Shown here in pieces: positions 53,581 through 62,259 of a stretch of DNA of 64,000 bases. Location of the stretch: assembly GCA_964586655.1 (NCBI GenBank), contig CAZPGY010000009.1, forward strand, positions 1 through 64,000, in the 5' to 3' direction. Within the stretch, counting starts at the first letter, position 1. Every line of letters begins with the position of its first letter. Source of the stretch: JAJYSO01 sp964586655 (GTDB taxonomy: Bacteria; Bacteroidota; Bacteroidia; Flavobacteriales; Flavobacteriaceae). The notes beneath the pieces were generated by a model that searched no databases, had not been told where the DNA came from, and saw only the letters and a list, made by a program, of their open reading frames with translations. The position numbers were made by a program, and so were the translations under genes.

Positions 53581-56139
53581 ATGCATAAAACCAAACATTA
53601 TGTCCAAGGCAATTGGGTAGAAGGAAAGGGGGAAGGCAAACCGATTTATGATGCCGTGACCGGAGCAGTACACACAACCGTAACCACAGAAGGTCTCGAT
53701 ATTCCTGATATTTTGCAATACGGTCGCGAAAAAGGGGAAGCCCTGCGTAAAATGACCTTTATTGAACGGGGGAATATGTTGAAACAACTCGCTTTTCACT
53801 TGTTGAAAAACAAGAAAAAATTTTATGAAGAAAGCTATCACAGTGGAACCACCAAAGCCGATGCTTGGTTTGATATCGATGGCGGTATTGGCAATCTGTT
53901 TGCCAATGCTTCTCTGCGTAAAGAATTTCCTAACAAACCCTACCACGTAGAAGGTTATCCTGTAGATTTGTCACGTGGCGGAAAATTTATGGGACATCAT
54001 ATTCTGGTGCCTAAGGAAGGCGTTGCTGTTCACATCAACGCTTTTAATTTTCCGGTTTGGGGAATGCTTGAAAAATGTGCCCCCAACTGGATGGCCGGAA
54101 TGCCGGCGGTGGTCAAACCGGCTTCCGATACCGCTTATGTGACCGAAGCAGTAGTCAAAGAAATTATTGCTTCCGGAATTTTGCCCGAAGGTGCCATCCA
54201 ATTAATCAGCGGATCGGCTCATACACTTTTAGATGCTGTCCAGTCTCAAGATGTGGTCACCTTTACCGGATCGGCCGATACCGGGAAAATGCTGAAAACC
54301 ACTCCGCAAGTCATTGCCGAATCGGTCCCTTTTAATATGGAAGCCGATTCTTTAAATGCTTGTGTATTGGGAGAAGATGCCAAGCCCGGAACCCCCGAGT
54401 TCAAGCTGTTTATCCGTGAAATTCGTCGAGAAATGACCTCCAAATGCGGGCAAAAATGTACCGCAATACGCCGAGTGATTGTTCCTGAAAATTTGATGGA
54501 GGACGTACAAATTGCTTTGGGGAAATCGCTGGACAAAATTACCGTAGGGAACCCCAGACTTAAGGAAGTTCGTATGGGAGCTTTGGTCAGCCGCAAGCAG
54601 TTGGAAGAAGTGCGTAGTCGCATTAAAGAAATTTCTGCAACCGCCGATTTGGTTTATGGCGATGCTGAAAAAGTGGAAACCCTGGATGCCGATGCTCAAA
54701 AAGGCGCCTTTATCAGTCCCGTTTTATTGCGAGAGAACAATCCGCTTAAAAACACGTCTGTGCATGAAACCGAAGCCTTTGGACCGGTGAGCACTTTGAT
54801 GCCGTATAAATCTTTGGAAGAAGCCATAAAGATTGCTAAACTTGGAAAAGGCTCTTTGGTCAGCTCTATTTTCACGAATGATGATACCATTGCTCGTGAT
54901 TTTACGGTTAGTGCAGCGACACATCACGGCCGTATTTTGGCCATCAACCGCGAAAGTGCCAAACAAAGTACCGGACATGGTTCTCCCTTGCCAACCTTGG
55001 TTCACGGAGGTCCCGGGCGTGCCGGCGGAGGCGAAGAAATGGGGGGATTGCGCGGCATTAAGCATTTTATGCAGCGCTGTGCCGTACAAGGATCACCGAC
55101 TACCCTCACTGAAGTTACCGGAATATATCAGCCCAATGCCGATTATAAGGAAGCTGAAAAACATCCGTTTGCTTACCATTGGGAGGATATCCAGCCCGGA
55201 ATGTCACTCAAAACGCACAGCCGCACCATCACGGATTCCGATATCATTAACTTCGGTAACCTGACGTGGGATCATTTTTATGCGCATACCGATAACACTT
55301 CTTTGGATGGAACCATTTTCGACCATCGCACTGCGCATGGGTATTTTATTGTATCCTTGGCAGCCGGATTGTTTGTTTATCCCAATAAGGGTCCGGTGGC
55401 GGCTAATTATGGCCTGGAAGACATCCGTTTTATTCGACCATTATATCACAACGATACGGTACATGTACGCCTGACTTGTAAAGAAAAAGTTGATCGCGAT
55501 CAAAAGGGAAAAGTTTTGCCCAGTGGTATTGTGAAATGGTATGTGGAAGTTTTTGATACCAATGTTACCAAAGGTAATATTCCGGAGGATGAGCTGGAAG
55601 ATAAGGAAGAATTGGTTGCTGTGGCTACCATTTTGACGATGGTACAGAAAAAACAAAACACTTTTGTGGAAATAACCGATGCGCTTGTTGATAGAGCTCT
55701 GGGAAAATTAAAAGCAGATGCAAAACCTGAATGGGGACAAATGACGCCACAACAGATGGTAGAACACCTCAGACAAGGATATTTGTTAGCAGCCGGAAAG
55801 CTTGGAGACTTTGAAGTCGTTACCCCCGAAAAATACCTCGAAGAAACTCAAGCCTCACTATGGAACTATGAGCCCATGCCAAAGTTTTATAAGTTCCCAT
55901 TGTACAAAGATGATAAATTACCGGAATTACAATACGAGGACTTGGCAACGGCAATAGAAAAAATGAAGGAAGCACGAAAGACTTATCAACAGTTTTTTGT
56001 GAAACATCCTGACGCCACAACTCAACACCCCGTTTTTGGGGAGATGACAAGGTTTGAATGGAAATTGTTGAACCGCAAACACTTGAATCATCATTTTAAC
56101 CAATTTAAGCTTTTGGAAGGGGAAAAAGTTGGAGCGTAA
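53581..56139 (+). CDS. paaZ: PaaZ-type bifunctional oxepin-CoA ring-opening enzyme fused to a DUF1569/DinB-like domain
   Basis: 852 residues from ATG 53581, which has an A-rich leader; a TTG start 11 codons upstream is possible. Residues about 1-510 are an aldehyde dehydrogenase with NAFNFPVWG, FTGSADTGK and SKCGQKCTAIRR (catalytic Cys probably C293). Residues about 530-690 are a MaoC-like hydratase with WDHFYAHTD (D564, H569, matching the spacing in E. coli PaaZ). Classical PaaZ (about 680 residues) ends there. This protein adds about 160 residues of DUF1569 type (PEWGQMTPQQMVEHL; HPVFGEMTRFEWKLLNRKHL). PaaZ opens the oxepin-CoA ring and oxidises the semialdehyde in aerobic phenylacetate breakdown. 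The role of the tail, a DinB-like helical bundle, is unknown. Confidence 0.9.
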   Translation: MHKTKHYVQGNWVEGKGEGKPIYDAVTGAVHTTVTTEGLDIPDILQYGREKGEALRKMTFIERGNMLKQLAFHLLKNKKKFYEESYHSGTTKADAWFDIDGGIGNLFANASLRKEFPNKPYHVEGYPVDLSRGGKFMGHHILVPKEGVAVHINAFNFPVWGMLEKCAPNWMAGMPAVVKPASDTAYVTEAVVKEIIASGILPEGAIQLISGSAHTLLDAVQSQDVVTFTGSADTGKMLKTTPQVIAESVPFNMEADSLNACVLGEDAKPGTPEFKLFIREIRREMTSKCGQKCTAIRRVIVPENLMEDVQIALGKSLDKITVGNPRLKEVRMGALVSRKQLEEVRSRIKEISATADLVYGDAEKVETLDADAQKGAFISPVLLRENNPLKNTSVHETEAFGPVSTLMPYKSLEEAIKIAKLGKGSLVSSIFTNDDTIARDFTVSAATHHGRILAINRESAKQSTGHGSPLPTLVHGGPGRAGGGEEMGGLRGIKHFMQRCAVQGSPTTLTEVTGIYQPNADYKEAEKHPFAYHWEDIQPGMSLKTHSRTITDSDIINFGNLTWDHFYAHTDNTSLDGTIFDHRTAHGYFIVSLAAGLFVYPNKGPVAANYGLEDIRFIRPLYHNDTVHVRLTCKEKVDRDQKGKVLPSGIVKWYVEVFDTNVTKGNIPEDELEDKEELVAVATILTMVQKKQNTFVEITDALVDRALGKLKADAKPEWGQMTPQQMVEHLRQGYLLAAGKLGDFEVVTPEKYLEETQASLWNYEPMPKFYKFPLYKDDKLPELQYEDLATAIEKMKEARKTYQQFFVKHPDATTQHPVFGEMTRFEWKLLNRKHLNHHFNQFKLLEGEKVGA

Positions 56140-56156
56140 AATCCTTATAGGAGGGC

Positions 56157-56395
56157 ATTGCGCACTTGTTGCGCAGTAAGAAAAGAAGAATCGTCAAAAA
56201 AAGTCCCTGCGCATTTATTGCGCAGGCGGTTTAATAAAGAAGCGATGCGCTGAATGATAGTCCCGTCGTGAAAGGAACCGAATACGCAACGGGTGCGGAT
56301 TGATTTGCGGTTGAGCGTTAGTTTGTGTGCATTTGTTGCGCAGTAAAGAAAAATGAATTATCAAATAAAAATGTCACTGCGCACTTGTTGCGCAG
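56157..56395 (+). repeat. Structured intergenic repeat, copy 1 with extra hairpins
   Basis: The unit at 56207-56301 has hairpin 1 (CTGCGCA, TTTAT loop, TGCGCAG; 56207-56225) and hairpin 2 (AATACGCA, loop ACGGG, TGCGGATT; 56281-56301, one mismatch). CCCGT (56262-56266) can pair with the ACGGG loop to form a pseudoknot. Further TGCGCA-type hairpins lie at 56159-56175, about 56326-56342 (with a G-U pair) and 56377-56395. Fills the gap between the paaZ and hydratase genes. Confidence 0.65.
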
Positions 56396-56420
56396 ATCCC
56401 ATCAATAAAAACAAAATACG

Positions 56421-57179
56421 ATGATCGAAAAAGAACCTTACGTTAAAAAACAAATAGAAAACGGAATAGAAACCATAACGTTTTTCACCCCGCACCACAA
56501 CTCTATGCCGGGTAATATCTTAGCCAAATTGGCAGCGGCCATTACCGAAGCCGGTCAAAATGAGGAGGTGAAAGTAGTCGTTTTGAAAAGCGCCGGAAAT
56601 CGCACCTTTTGTGCCGGAGCCAATTTTCAAGAATTGATTTCTATTGAAAATGAAGAACAAGGCGAAAAATTCTTCATGGGTTTTGCCAATGTAATCAATG
56701 CCATGCGTAAATGTCCAAAATTTATTATTGGTCGTGTGCAAGGAAAAGCAGTTGGCGGCGGTGTTGGCTTGGCAGCTTCTGTAGATTATTGTCTGGCCAC
56801 GAAATATGCAGCCATTAAATTGAGCGAACTCAATCTCGGAATAGGCCCATTTACGGTAGGCCCGGCGGTACAGCGAAAAATAGGAGTCAGTGCTTTTGCA
56901 CAGATGTCTATTAATTGCAATGGTTTTTATGACACCGATTGGGCGAGAGAAAAAGGGTTTTATGCCGATGTGTTTGATTCGACGGAAGAACTTGATGAAG
57001 CGGTACAAACCTTAGCCGAAGAATTGACCACTTTTAATCCGGAAGCGGTCAAAGAAATGAAAAAAATGTATTGGACCGGTACCGAGGACTGGGACGAACT
57101 GCTCCATGAGCGCGCCATAACCAGTGGAAAATTGGTATTGTCTGCATTTACAAAAGAGAAGCTGAAAAAGTATCAATAA
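56421..57179 (+). CDS. Enoyl-CoA hydratase/isomerase family protein (phenylacetate pathway)
   Basis: A 252-residue crotonase-fold enzyme. The oxyanion-hole segments are NRTFCAGANFQELI and GRVQGKAVGGGVGLAASVDYCLA, and NLGIGPFTVGPAVQRKIG follows the usual third block. Located between paaZ and paaY, it is likely the PaaF/PaaG-type hydratase or isomerase (2,3-dehydroadipyl-CoA hydratase or ring 1,2-epoxyphenylacetyl-CoA isomerase); sequence alone does not tell which. Flanked on both sides by the structured repeats at 56157-56395 and 57243-57506. Confidence 0.88.
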   Translation: MIEKEPYVKKQIENGIETITFFTPHHNSMPGNILAKLAAAITEAGQNEEVKVVVLKSAGNRTFCAGANFQELISIENEEQGEKFFMGFANVINAMRKCPKFIIGRVQGKAVGGGVGLAASVDYCLATKYAAIKLSELNLGIGPFTVGPAVQRKIGVSAFAQMSINCNGFYDTDWAREKGFYADVFDSTEELDEAVQTLAEELTTFNPEAVKEMKKMYWTGTEDWDELLHERAITSGKLVLSAFTKEKLKKYQ

Positions 57180-57242
57180 CTGTCAGGATAGCGAAGCGAT
57201 ATTTTTTGTTGCCGTTGTAAAAGAAATAAACCACCAAATAAA

Positions 57243-57342
57243 TGTCACTGCGCATTTATTGCGCAGGCGGTTTAATAAAGAAGCGATGCGCTGATTGATA
57301 GTCCCGTCGTGAAAGGAACCGAATCCGCAACGGGTGCGGATT
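57243..57342 (+). repeat. Structured intergenic repeat, copy 2
   Basis: Hairpin 1 CTGCGCA/TGCGCAG at 57248-57266. Hairpin 2 AATCCGCA, loop ACGGG, TGCGGATT at 57322-57342 (8 bp, perfect). CCCGT at 57303-57307 is complementary to the loop. About 95% alike by eye to copy 1 over 100 bp. Confidence 0.7.
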
Positions 57343-57405
57343 GACTTGTTGTTATTGGATTAGTGCGTATTTGTTGCGTTATAAAAAAACAAAACACCGA
57401 ATAAA

Positions 57406-57506
57406 TGTCACTGCGCACTTGTTGCGCAGGCGGTTGCATAAAGGGAGCGATGCGCTGATTGATAGTTCCGTCGTGAAAGGAACCGAATCCGCAACGGGTG
57501 CGGATT
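57406..57506 (+). repeat. Structured intergenic repeat, copy 3
   Basis: Hairpin 1 at 57411-57429, hairpin 2 at 57486-57506, both perfect. The loop partner is TCCGT (57467-57471) in place of CCCGT, which keeps pairing through a G-U pair. It is 163 bp after copy 2. Confidence 0.7.
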
Positions 57507-57576
57507 GACTTGTTGTGGAGGGATGCGTATGCGGATTGACTTTAAAGAAGTTATTTATTCAAAATAAGATCACATT

Positions 57577-58176
57577 ATGATTTATAAATTCAAAGAATTT
57601 ACCCCCGTTGTTCACGAATCCAGTTTTGTTCATCCTTTGGCGGCAGTGACCGGAAACGTCATCATTGGTAAGGATTGTTATATTGGCCCCGGAGCAGCTG
57701 TTCGCGGAGATTGGGGAGAGATTGTATTGGAAGATGGGGTTAATGTTCAGGAAAACTGTACCGTACATGTTTTTCCCGGCAAGAATGTCACCTTAGAGAA
57801 AAGTGCACATATTGGGCATGGAGCTATTATTCACGGGGCTCATATCGGTCAAAATGTGATGGTGGGCATGAATTCGGTGGTTATGGACGATGCCCATATC
57901 GGGAAGGAGTCTATTATTGGCGCCATGGCTTTTGTCAAAGCGGAAACTGATATTCCCGAGAGGAGTTTGGTGGTGGGTAGTCCGGCCAAAGTCATCAAAA
58001 AAGTTTCTGACGAAATGATTGCCTGGAAAACTGCCGGCACCCGCCTTTACCAACGCTTACCTTCAGATTGTCACAACTATTTAGAAGAATGTGAGCCCTT
58101 ACGAGAAGTCCCTAAAAATCGTCCACAACAAGAAGATTTTTATAAAACGCTGGAAGAATTTAAAAAACAGGAATAA
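57577..58176 (+). CDS. paaY: PaaY-type gamma-carbonic-anhydrase-fold thioesterase
   Basis: A 199-residue left-handed beta-helix protein with hexapeptide repeats (VIIGKDCYIGPGAAVRGDWGEIVLEDG, NVQENCTVHVFPG, HIGHGAIIHGAHIGQNVMVGMNSVVMDDAHIG). The metal-binding histidines are visible (VHVF, AHIGHGAIIHGAHIG). The length and the C-terminal WKTAGTRLYQRLP and PLREVPKNRPQ match PaaY, the hexapeptide thioesterase that rescues CoA from dead-end phenylacetate intermediates. It is the last gene of the paa group. Confidence 0.93.
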   Translation: MIYKFKEFTPVVHESSFVHPLAAVTGNVIIGKDCYIGPGAAVRGDWGEIVLEDGVNVQENCTVHVFPGKNVTLEKSAHIGHGAIIHGAHIGQNVMVGMNSVVMDDAHIGKESIIGAMAFVKAETDIPERSLVVGSPAKVIKKVSDEMIAWKTAGTRLYQRLPSDCHNYLEECEPLREVPKNRPQQEDFYKTLEEFKKQE

Positions 58177-58216
58177 ATCCCTTAAAACAGAATTTATTCT
58201 GTTGCTGATGAATGGG

Positions 58217-58258
58217 GAATTAAACTACCCTGCACTCAAAGTGCAGGGGGTTTAACTC
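58217..58258. other. Long perfect hairpin, likely IS200/IS605 end
   Basis: CCCTGCACT-CAA-AGTGCAGGG (58228-58248) is flanked by TTAAAC (58220-58225) pairing with GTTTAA (58250-58255). Subterminal hairpins of this kind mark the ends of IS200/IS605 elements, and it sits just past the end of the tnpA remnant. Confidence 0.6.
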
Positions 58259-58277
58259 CGGATTTAAGGCGCTCTTG

Positions 58278-58480
58278 TTACTCCAAGATGAAATTCGAGT
58301 TATCTTGGTCATTTTTGTTGCGACGGTGTTCTATATACTCATTTACCATTTTATCAGTAATATTCCCACTACTCCAAGCCCATATCCGCTGGCCCAAAAA
58401 TGTCGTCCCCAATAATGTCTCTTCAAGTCAGGAAATTCCTGTTGTAACTTCCGGGAAGCTTCCCATTTTTAGGACAATGC
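58278..58480 (-). pseudogene. tnpA: Frameshifted fragment of an IS200/IS605 TnpA transposase
   Basis: Minus-strand frame 1 gives RKLQQEFPDLKRHYWGRHFWASGY. After an apparent one-base loss the next frame gives AWSSGNITDKMVNEYIEHRR up to the stop at 58278. RYWG-HFWA-GY and SSGN-TDE-I-EYIE are the C-terminal signature of Y1-transposases. The N-terminal part with the HUH motif is absent. Non-functional. Confidence 0.75.
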
Positions 58481-58494
58481 TAAATTAGAAAAAT

Positions 58495-58725
58495 TTATTC
58501 GTTTAAGCGGGAATTCCCGCTCAAATGAATTTTTGCATAAACTTTGGGCGGCAGGTTATTCAGGCTGTCGTGAGGGCAATAATTGTTATAATCCTCCACC
58601 CATTTTGCCGTAATGTTCCTGACTTGGTCAATCGTCTCAAATATATAAGCATCCAAAACACCGCGCCGGAATGAACCGTTAAGCCGCTCTATATACGCGT
58701 TTTGCGCGACATATTTTGCCGAAAT
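58495..58725 (-). pseudogene. 3' fragment of an IS3-family transposase (OrfB/integrase)
   Basis: The minus strand encodes SAKYVAQNAYIERLNGSFRR, then LDAYIFETIDQVRNITAKW and DYNNYCPHDSLNNLPPKVY, to the TAA at 58495. QNAYIERLNGSFRR with the Glu of the DDE triad, and PH-SL-NLPP, are the C-terminus of IS3/IS911-type transposases. The first about 200 residues, with the two Asp of DDE, are missing, so the element is dead. Confidence 0.8.
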
Positions 58726-58820
58726 GATTTACCCGTATCCGGCATCCCCTAAATTATTTATTGATAACTCCATAGCTGACGAGCAAGTGGCAGTTCCCCC
58801 GCAAGAAAACGGGGCAGGCT

Positions 58821-58881
58821 GTCCAACAGGGCGTTTCATTGTTGGTGCTGCGAGCCCAACGAAACACTGGTTGTTAACGGC
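58821..58881 (-). other. attC-like (integron cassette recombination) site downstream of the DUF1572 gene
   Basis: Read on the minus strand, GTTAACAAC is followed by GTTTCGTTGG, a short GC-rich loop region, CCAACAATGAAAC and a terminal GTTGGAC (fits GTTRRRY). Paired blocks AACA/TGTT, GTTTC/GAAAC and GTTGG/CCAAC are separated by unpaired bases, as in attC. It begins 23 bp beyond the stop codon of the gene at 58904, as in a gene cassette. The 5' box deviates from RYYYAAC, so the call is tentative. Confidence 0.4.
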
Positions 58882-58903
58882 TTTTTTTTTATTCACAATA
58901 TTT

Positions 58904-59485
58904 TCATCCGTTATTTGATTTCTTTTGTTTAATGAATTCATCGGTGAAATGTTCATTATGTTTCTCTTTTAAAAACTTTTCTTTATTGTAGGTAGAGGAT
59001 TTTCCCTTTGGAATGGATAGTGAGCGCCAATTTTTACCACAAATCATTTTACCAATAAAAACAATTTGTCCGATGTGATATGCATAGTGAGCAAGTTGTC
59101 GATTTATAGCTTCCACAACGCTATGTCCTTGATTTCTTATATAAATAGTTTTGTTTAAATCTTGATTGGTCAAGGAATTAATACTCTTAAATAGGCATTC
59201 CCAACCTTTTTCCCACTTAGCCAACATTTCTTTTCTATTTTTTATATCGTTTATGAATTCGTCATCACGATTCCGCCATTCTTTCTCTCCATCAGAGGTT
59301 AAAAAATCCGTCCATCTCGACAACATATTACCATACAAATGTTTGACAATTACAACAATATCATTGCTTGTTTTGTTATACTTCCAAAAGAGTTTTTCAT
59401 CAGGAATTTGCTCAAAGGTTCTTTCTCCCAATATTTTATAATATTGGAATTGTTTTTCAACACTTTTTAAATAATTATCAGGCAT
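58904..59485 (-). CDS. DinB-like DUF1572 family protein
   Basis: A 193-residue four-helix-bundle protein. Typical features are YYKILGERTFEQIPDEKLFW, DIVVIVKHLYGNMLSRWTDFL (metal-binding His) and INRQLAHYAYHIGQIVFIGKM (second His pair HxxxH), with KSSTYNKEKF near the C-terminus. DinB-superfamily proteins act in thiol transfer or unknown stress roles; no function is known for this subfamily. It is flanked downstream by an attC-like site and IS remnants, so it may be a captured gene cassette. The base composition (many Lys/Asn codons) is more AT-rich than the neighbouring paa genes. Confidence 0.82.
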   Translation of the reverse strand: MPDNYLKSVEKQFQYYKILGERTFEQIPDEKLFWKYNKTSNDIVVIVKHLYGNMLSRWTDFLTSDGEKEWRNRDDEFINDIKNRKEMLAKWEKGWECLFKSINSLTNQDLNKTIYIRNQGHSVVEAINRQLAHYAYHIGQIVFIGKMICGKNWRSLSIPKGKSSTYNKEKFLKEKHNEHFTDEFIKQKKSNNG

Positions 59486-59918
59486 AAGTTGTTTTTAAAA
59501 TTGCCGTTAACTCCCCAAATATACGCAACTCCCTTAAAAGTCAAAATAAGATCTTAAAACCCATCATTCACTATCCGAGTTGCATGGTTTATAATTTGAA
59601 GCGCCATTCAAGAAAAATATGGAGTGGATGATGACTTTTGCTGTACCTATTCAGCCATTACAAAAACAGAATTGCTTCAGGGCTTTTTTCCCCTTCTCCT
59701 AAAAGACCTGAAATACCCTTGGCTTCCTGTTAATTATACCGTTAAAAAGCAAGGGGGGTTTCAAAACTTGGCTGAATAGTTTTCTTTTGCTCAACAATTT
59801 ATAAAACAAGCTGATTTACAGAATATTGATAATGATTTATTGTCAATTTTTCTCTTTATAGCATACTTTGGTGGCGCAAGAAATTTAAGCTGTATGAACA
59901 AAAGCTTAAATAATTCTG
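59486..59918. other. Intergenic region with a doubtful coding remnant
   Basis: 433 bp. Plus-strand frame from about 59610 reads EKYGVDDDFCCTYSAITKTE and LLLKDLKYPWLPVNYTVKK before a stop near 59777, but no start codon or known family was found. It may be a decayed gene end. Confidence 0.3.
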
Positions 59919-59926
59919 TATTTTTG
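59919..59926 (+). promoter_or_regulatory. Candidate -7 element for the M3 peptidase gene
   Basis: TATTTTTG (TAnnTTTG) lies 37 bp before the ATG at 59964. No TTG at the usual -33 spacing. Confidence 0.4.
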
Positions 59927-59963
59927 ACTTCTATTTAATGCAAACAAAAACTAAAACGGAATT

Positions 59964-62123
59964 ATGAAACGCTATTACATTCTTCCCTTGATATTGTCTG
60001 TAGTGCTGGTAACGGCCTGTGGCAATAATCAAAAGAAAAAAGGAGACAACAAGGCCGAAGCGCAAAACGACACTACGGCTACAGAAAATCCGCTTATGAG
60101 TGAGAGCAATTTACCTTATGGGGTTCCTAATTTTGATAAAATTAGCACCGAGGATTATAAACCTGCCATTGTAGCCGGGATTGAAAAAAAGAAAAAGGAA
60201 ATCAAAAAAATTGCCAATAACCCGGAGGCTCCTACTTTTGAAAACACCTTTGTAGCACTTGAAAAATCAGGGCAAGATTTGCAAAGGGCATTATTGCCTT
60301 TTTTCTTGATGACCAGTGCCAACACCAACGATACCTTGCAAGAGGTACAAGAAGAGATGGCTCCAAAATTGGCTTCCCTAAGTGATTTTGTGTTTTTAAA
60401 CGACAAATTGTTTAAACGGGTCAAAACCATTTATGACCAACGTGAGGAATTAAATTTAAAGCCCGAAGCTCTGCGATTGGTAGAATATTATTATGAGCAG
60501 TTTACCTTGCGCGGCGCTAACTTGTCAGATGAAAAGAAAGAACAGCTGAGAGATATTAATAAAAAACTGGCCAGCTTGGGATCCAAGTTTTCACAAAAGA
60601 TATTGGCTTCTTTTACCAAATCTGCTTTGGTGGTTGACAGCAAAGAAGACCTGGCCGGTTTAAGTGAAGCTGCTATCAAATCAGCCGCTGAATATGCCGA
60701 TGGTCACGGACACGAAGGAAAATATGAAATTCCTTTGGTCAATACCACCCAGCAGCCGGCATTGGCAAGCTTGGAGAATCGTGAAATTCGTAAAAAATTG
60801 TTCATGAATTCCATTAACCGTGCCGAAAAAGGAGATGAACAAGACACCCGCGATATTGTTTTGGAAATGGCAAAGCTTCGCGCCGATAAAGCCAAATTAT
60901 TAGGATATGACAGCTATGCCGAATGGAATTTGCAAGACCAAATGGCCAAATCCCCCGAAGCGGTACAAGAACTGTTGGGCAAAATTGTTCCGGCAGCCAC
61001 CAAAAAAGCCAAAGCTGAAGCAGCTGCCCTTCAAGAAGTGATTGAAAAATCTGGAAAGGATTTTGAACTCGAGCCTTGGGATTGGAATTTTTATGCTGAA
61101 AAACTACGCAAAGCTAAATATGAACTTGATGAAGACGTGATCAAGCAATATTTTGTATTGGACAGTGTATTGAAAAACGGAATTTTTTATGCTGCTCACA
61201 AATTGTATGGAATTACTTTTGAAGAGCGCCATGACATTCCGGTTTACAATGACGATGTGCGGGTTTTTGAATTGAAAGAAGAAGACGGTACAACTATCGG
61301 ATTGTTTTATTGTGATTATTTTAAACGCGATAATAAACGTGGAGGTGCTTGGATGTCTAACATCAGGATACAATCAGGCTTGATGAATCAGAAACCTGTT
61401 ATTTATAATGTGTGTAACTATCAAAAACCGGCTGAAGGCGAACCGGCCTTGTTGAGTTTTGATAATGTTTCAACAATGTTCCACGAGTTTGGACACGCCC
61501 TGCACGGGTTCTTCGCTTCTCAAGAATACCCAACGCTTTCCGGTACTTCTGTGCCTCGGGATTTTGTTGAGTTCCCCTCACAGATTAATGAGTATTGGGC
61601 GGTTTACCCCGATGTGCTGAAAAACTATGCCAAGCATTATAAAACCGGAGAAGTTATTCCACAGCAATTAATCGATAAGATTAAAAAAGCTTCTACCTTT
61701 AACCAGGGATATATGATGAGCGAACTCTTGGAATCTGCACAATTGGATATGCAGTGGCACATGATTGCAGCCGATGAAGACGTTACGGATGTAGATCAGT
61801 TTGAAGAACAAGCTTTAAAAAGCACCGGGCTTTACCTGGAAAACGTACCGCCACGTTATCGCAGCTCTTACTTCAGCCACATTTGGAGTGGAGGATATGC
61901 TGCCGGTTATTATGCCTATATCTGGACCAATGTCCTTTCGGCAGATGCCCATTCTTGGTTTGAAGAAAATGGCGGCATGACCCGTGAAAACGGACAGCGT
62001 TTCCGCGAAATGATCTTGTCTATCGGTAATACCAAAAACCTGAGCAACGCCTTTAAGGAATTCCGCGGCCATGCTCCTGATATTACCCCAATGCTGGAAG
62101 ATATAGGATTGGTACAAAAATAA
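59964..62123 (+). CDS. M3 family zinc metallopeptidase (dipeptidyl carboxypeptidase Dcp-like), lipoprotein
   Basis: A 719-residue oligopeptidase. The N-terminus has a lipobox (SVVLVTACGNN, Cys near residue 19) followed by a charged linker, so it is tethered in the envelope. The M3 zinc site is MFHEFGHALHGF (HExxH, near residue 507), with SQINEYWAVYPD containing the third ligand Glu and RYRSSYFSHIWSGGYAAGYYAYIW as the C-terminal block. Dcp-type enzymes cut dipeptides from peptide C-termini. Strong terminator after the gene; no operon partner. Confidence 0.93.
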   Translation: MKRYYILPLILSVVLVTACGNNQKKKGDNKAEAQNDTTATENPLMSESNLPYGVPNFDKISTEDYKPAIVAGIEKKKKEIKKIANNPEAPTFENTFVALEKSGQDLQRALLPFFLMTSANTNDTLQEVQEEMAPKLASLSDFVFLNDKLFKRVKTIYDQREELNLKPEALRLVEYYYEQFTLRGANLSDEKKEQLRDINKKLASLGSKFSQKILASFTKSALVVDSKEDLAGLSEAAIKSAAEYADGHGHEGKYEIPLVNTTQQPALASLENREIRKKLFMNSINRAEKGDEQDTRDIVLEMAKLRADKAKLLGYDSYAEWNLQDQMAKSPEAVQELLGKIVPAATKKAKAEAAALQEVIEKSGKDFELEPWDWNFYAEKLRKAKYELDEDVIKQYFVLDSVLKNGIFYAAHKLYGITFEERHDIPVYNDDVRVFELKEEDGTTIGLFYCDYFKRDNKRGGAWMSNIRIQSGLMNQKPVIYNVCNYQKPAEGEPALLSFDNVSTMFHEFGHALHGFFASQEYPTLSGTSVPRDFVEFPSQINEYWAVYPDVLKNYAKHYKTGEVIPQQLIDKIKKASTFNQGYMMSELLESAQLDMQWHMIAADEDVTDVDQFEEQALKSTGLYLENVPPRYRSSYFSHIWSGGYAAGYYAYIWTNVLSADAHSWFEENGGMTRENGQRFREMILSIGNTKNLSNAFKEFRGHAPDITPMLEDIGLVQK

Positions 62124-62147
62124 ACTAAGCCTGATTCTTAAAATTAT

Positions 62148-62173
62148 AAAAGCTCCGGAAACGGAGCTTTTTT
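62148..62173 (+). terminator. Rho-independent terminator of the M3 peptidase gene
   Basis: AAAGCTCCG, loop GAAA, CGGAGCTTT, then TTT: a perfect 9-bp stem with a GNRA-like tetraloop, 25 bp after the stop codon. Confidence 0.9.
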
Positions 62174-62259
62174 ATTGTCCAATTTCTAAACCTTATTGAA
62201 GGCATTTGCATTCTCTTATTTTGATGACTTCTGTGGAAGAGGGCCGGTTCTATTGGCAT

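Noticed and set aside
59600..59780. Plus-strand frame with EKYGVDDDFCCTYSAITKTE as a gene
   Set aside because: No start codon, an upstream stop in frame and no family match; kept only as a note in the intergenic entry.
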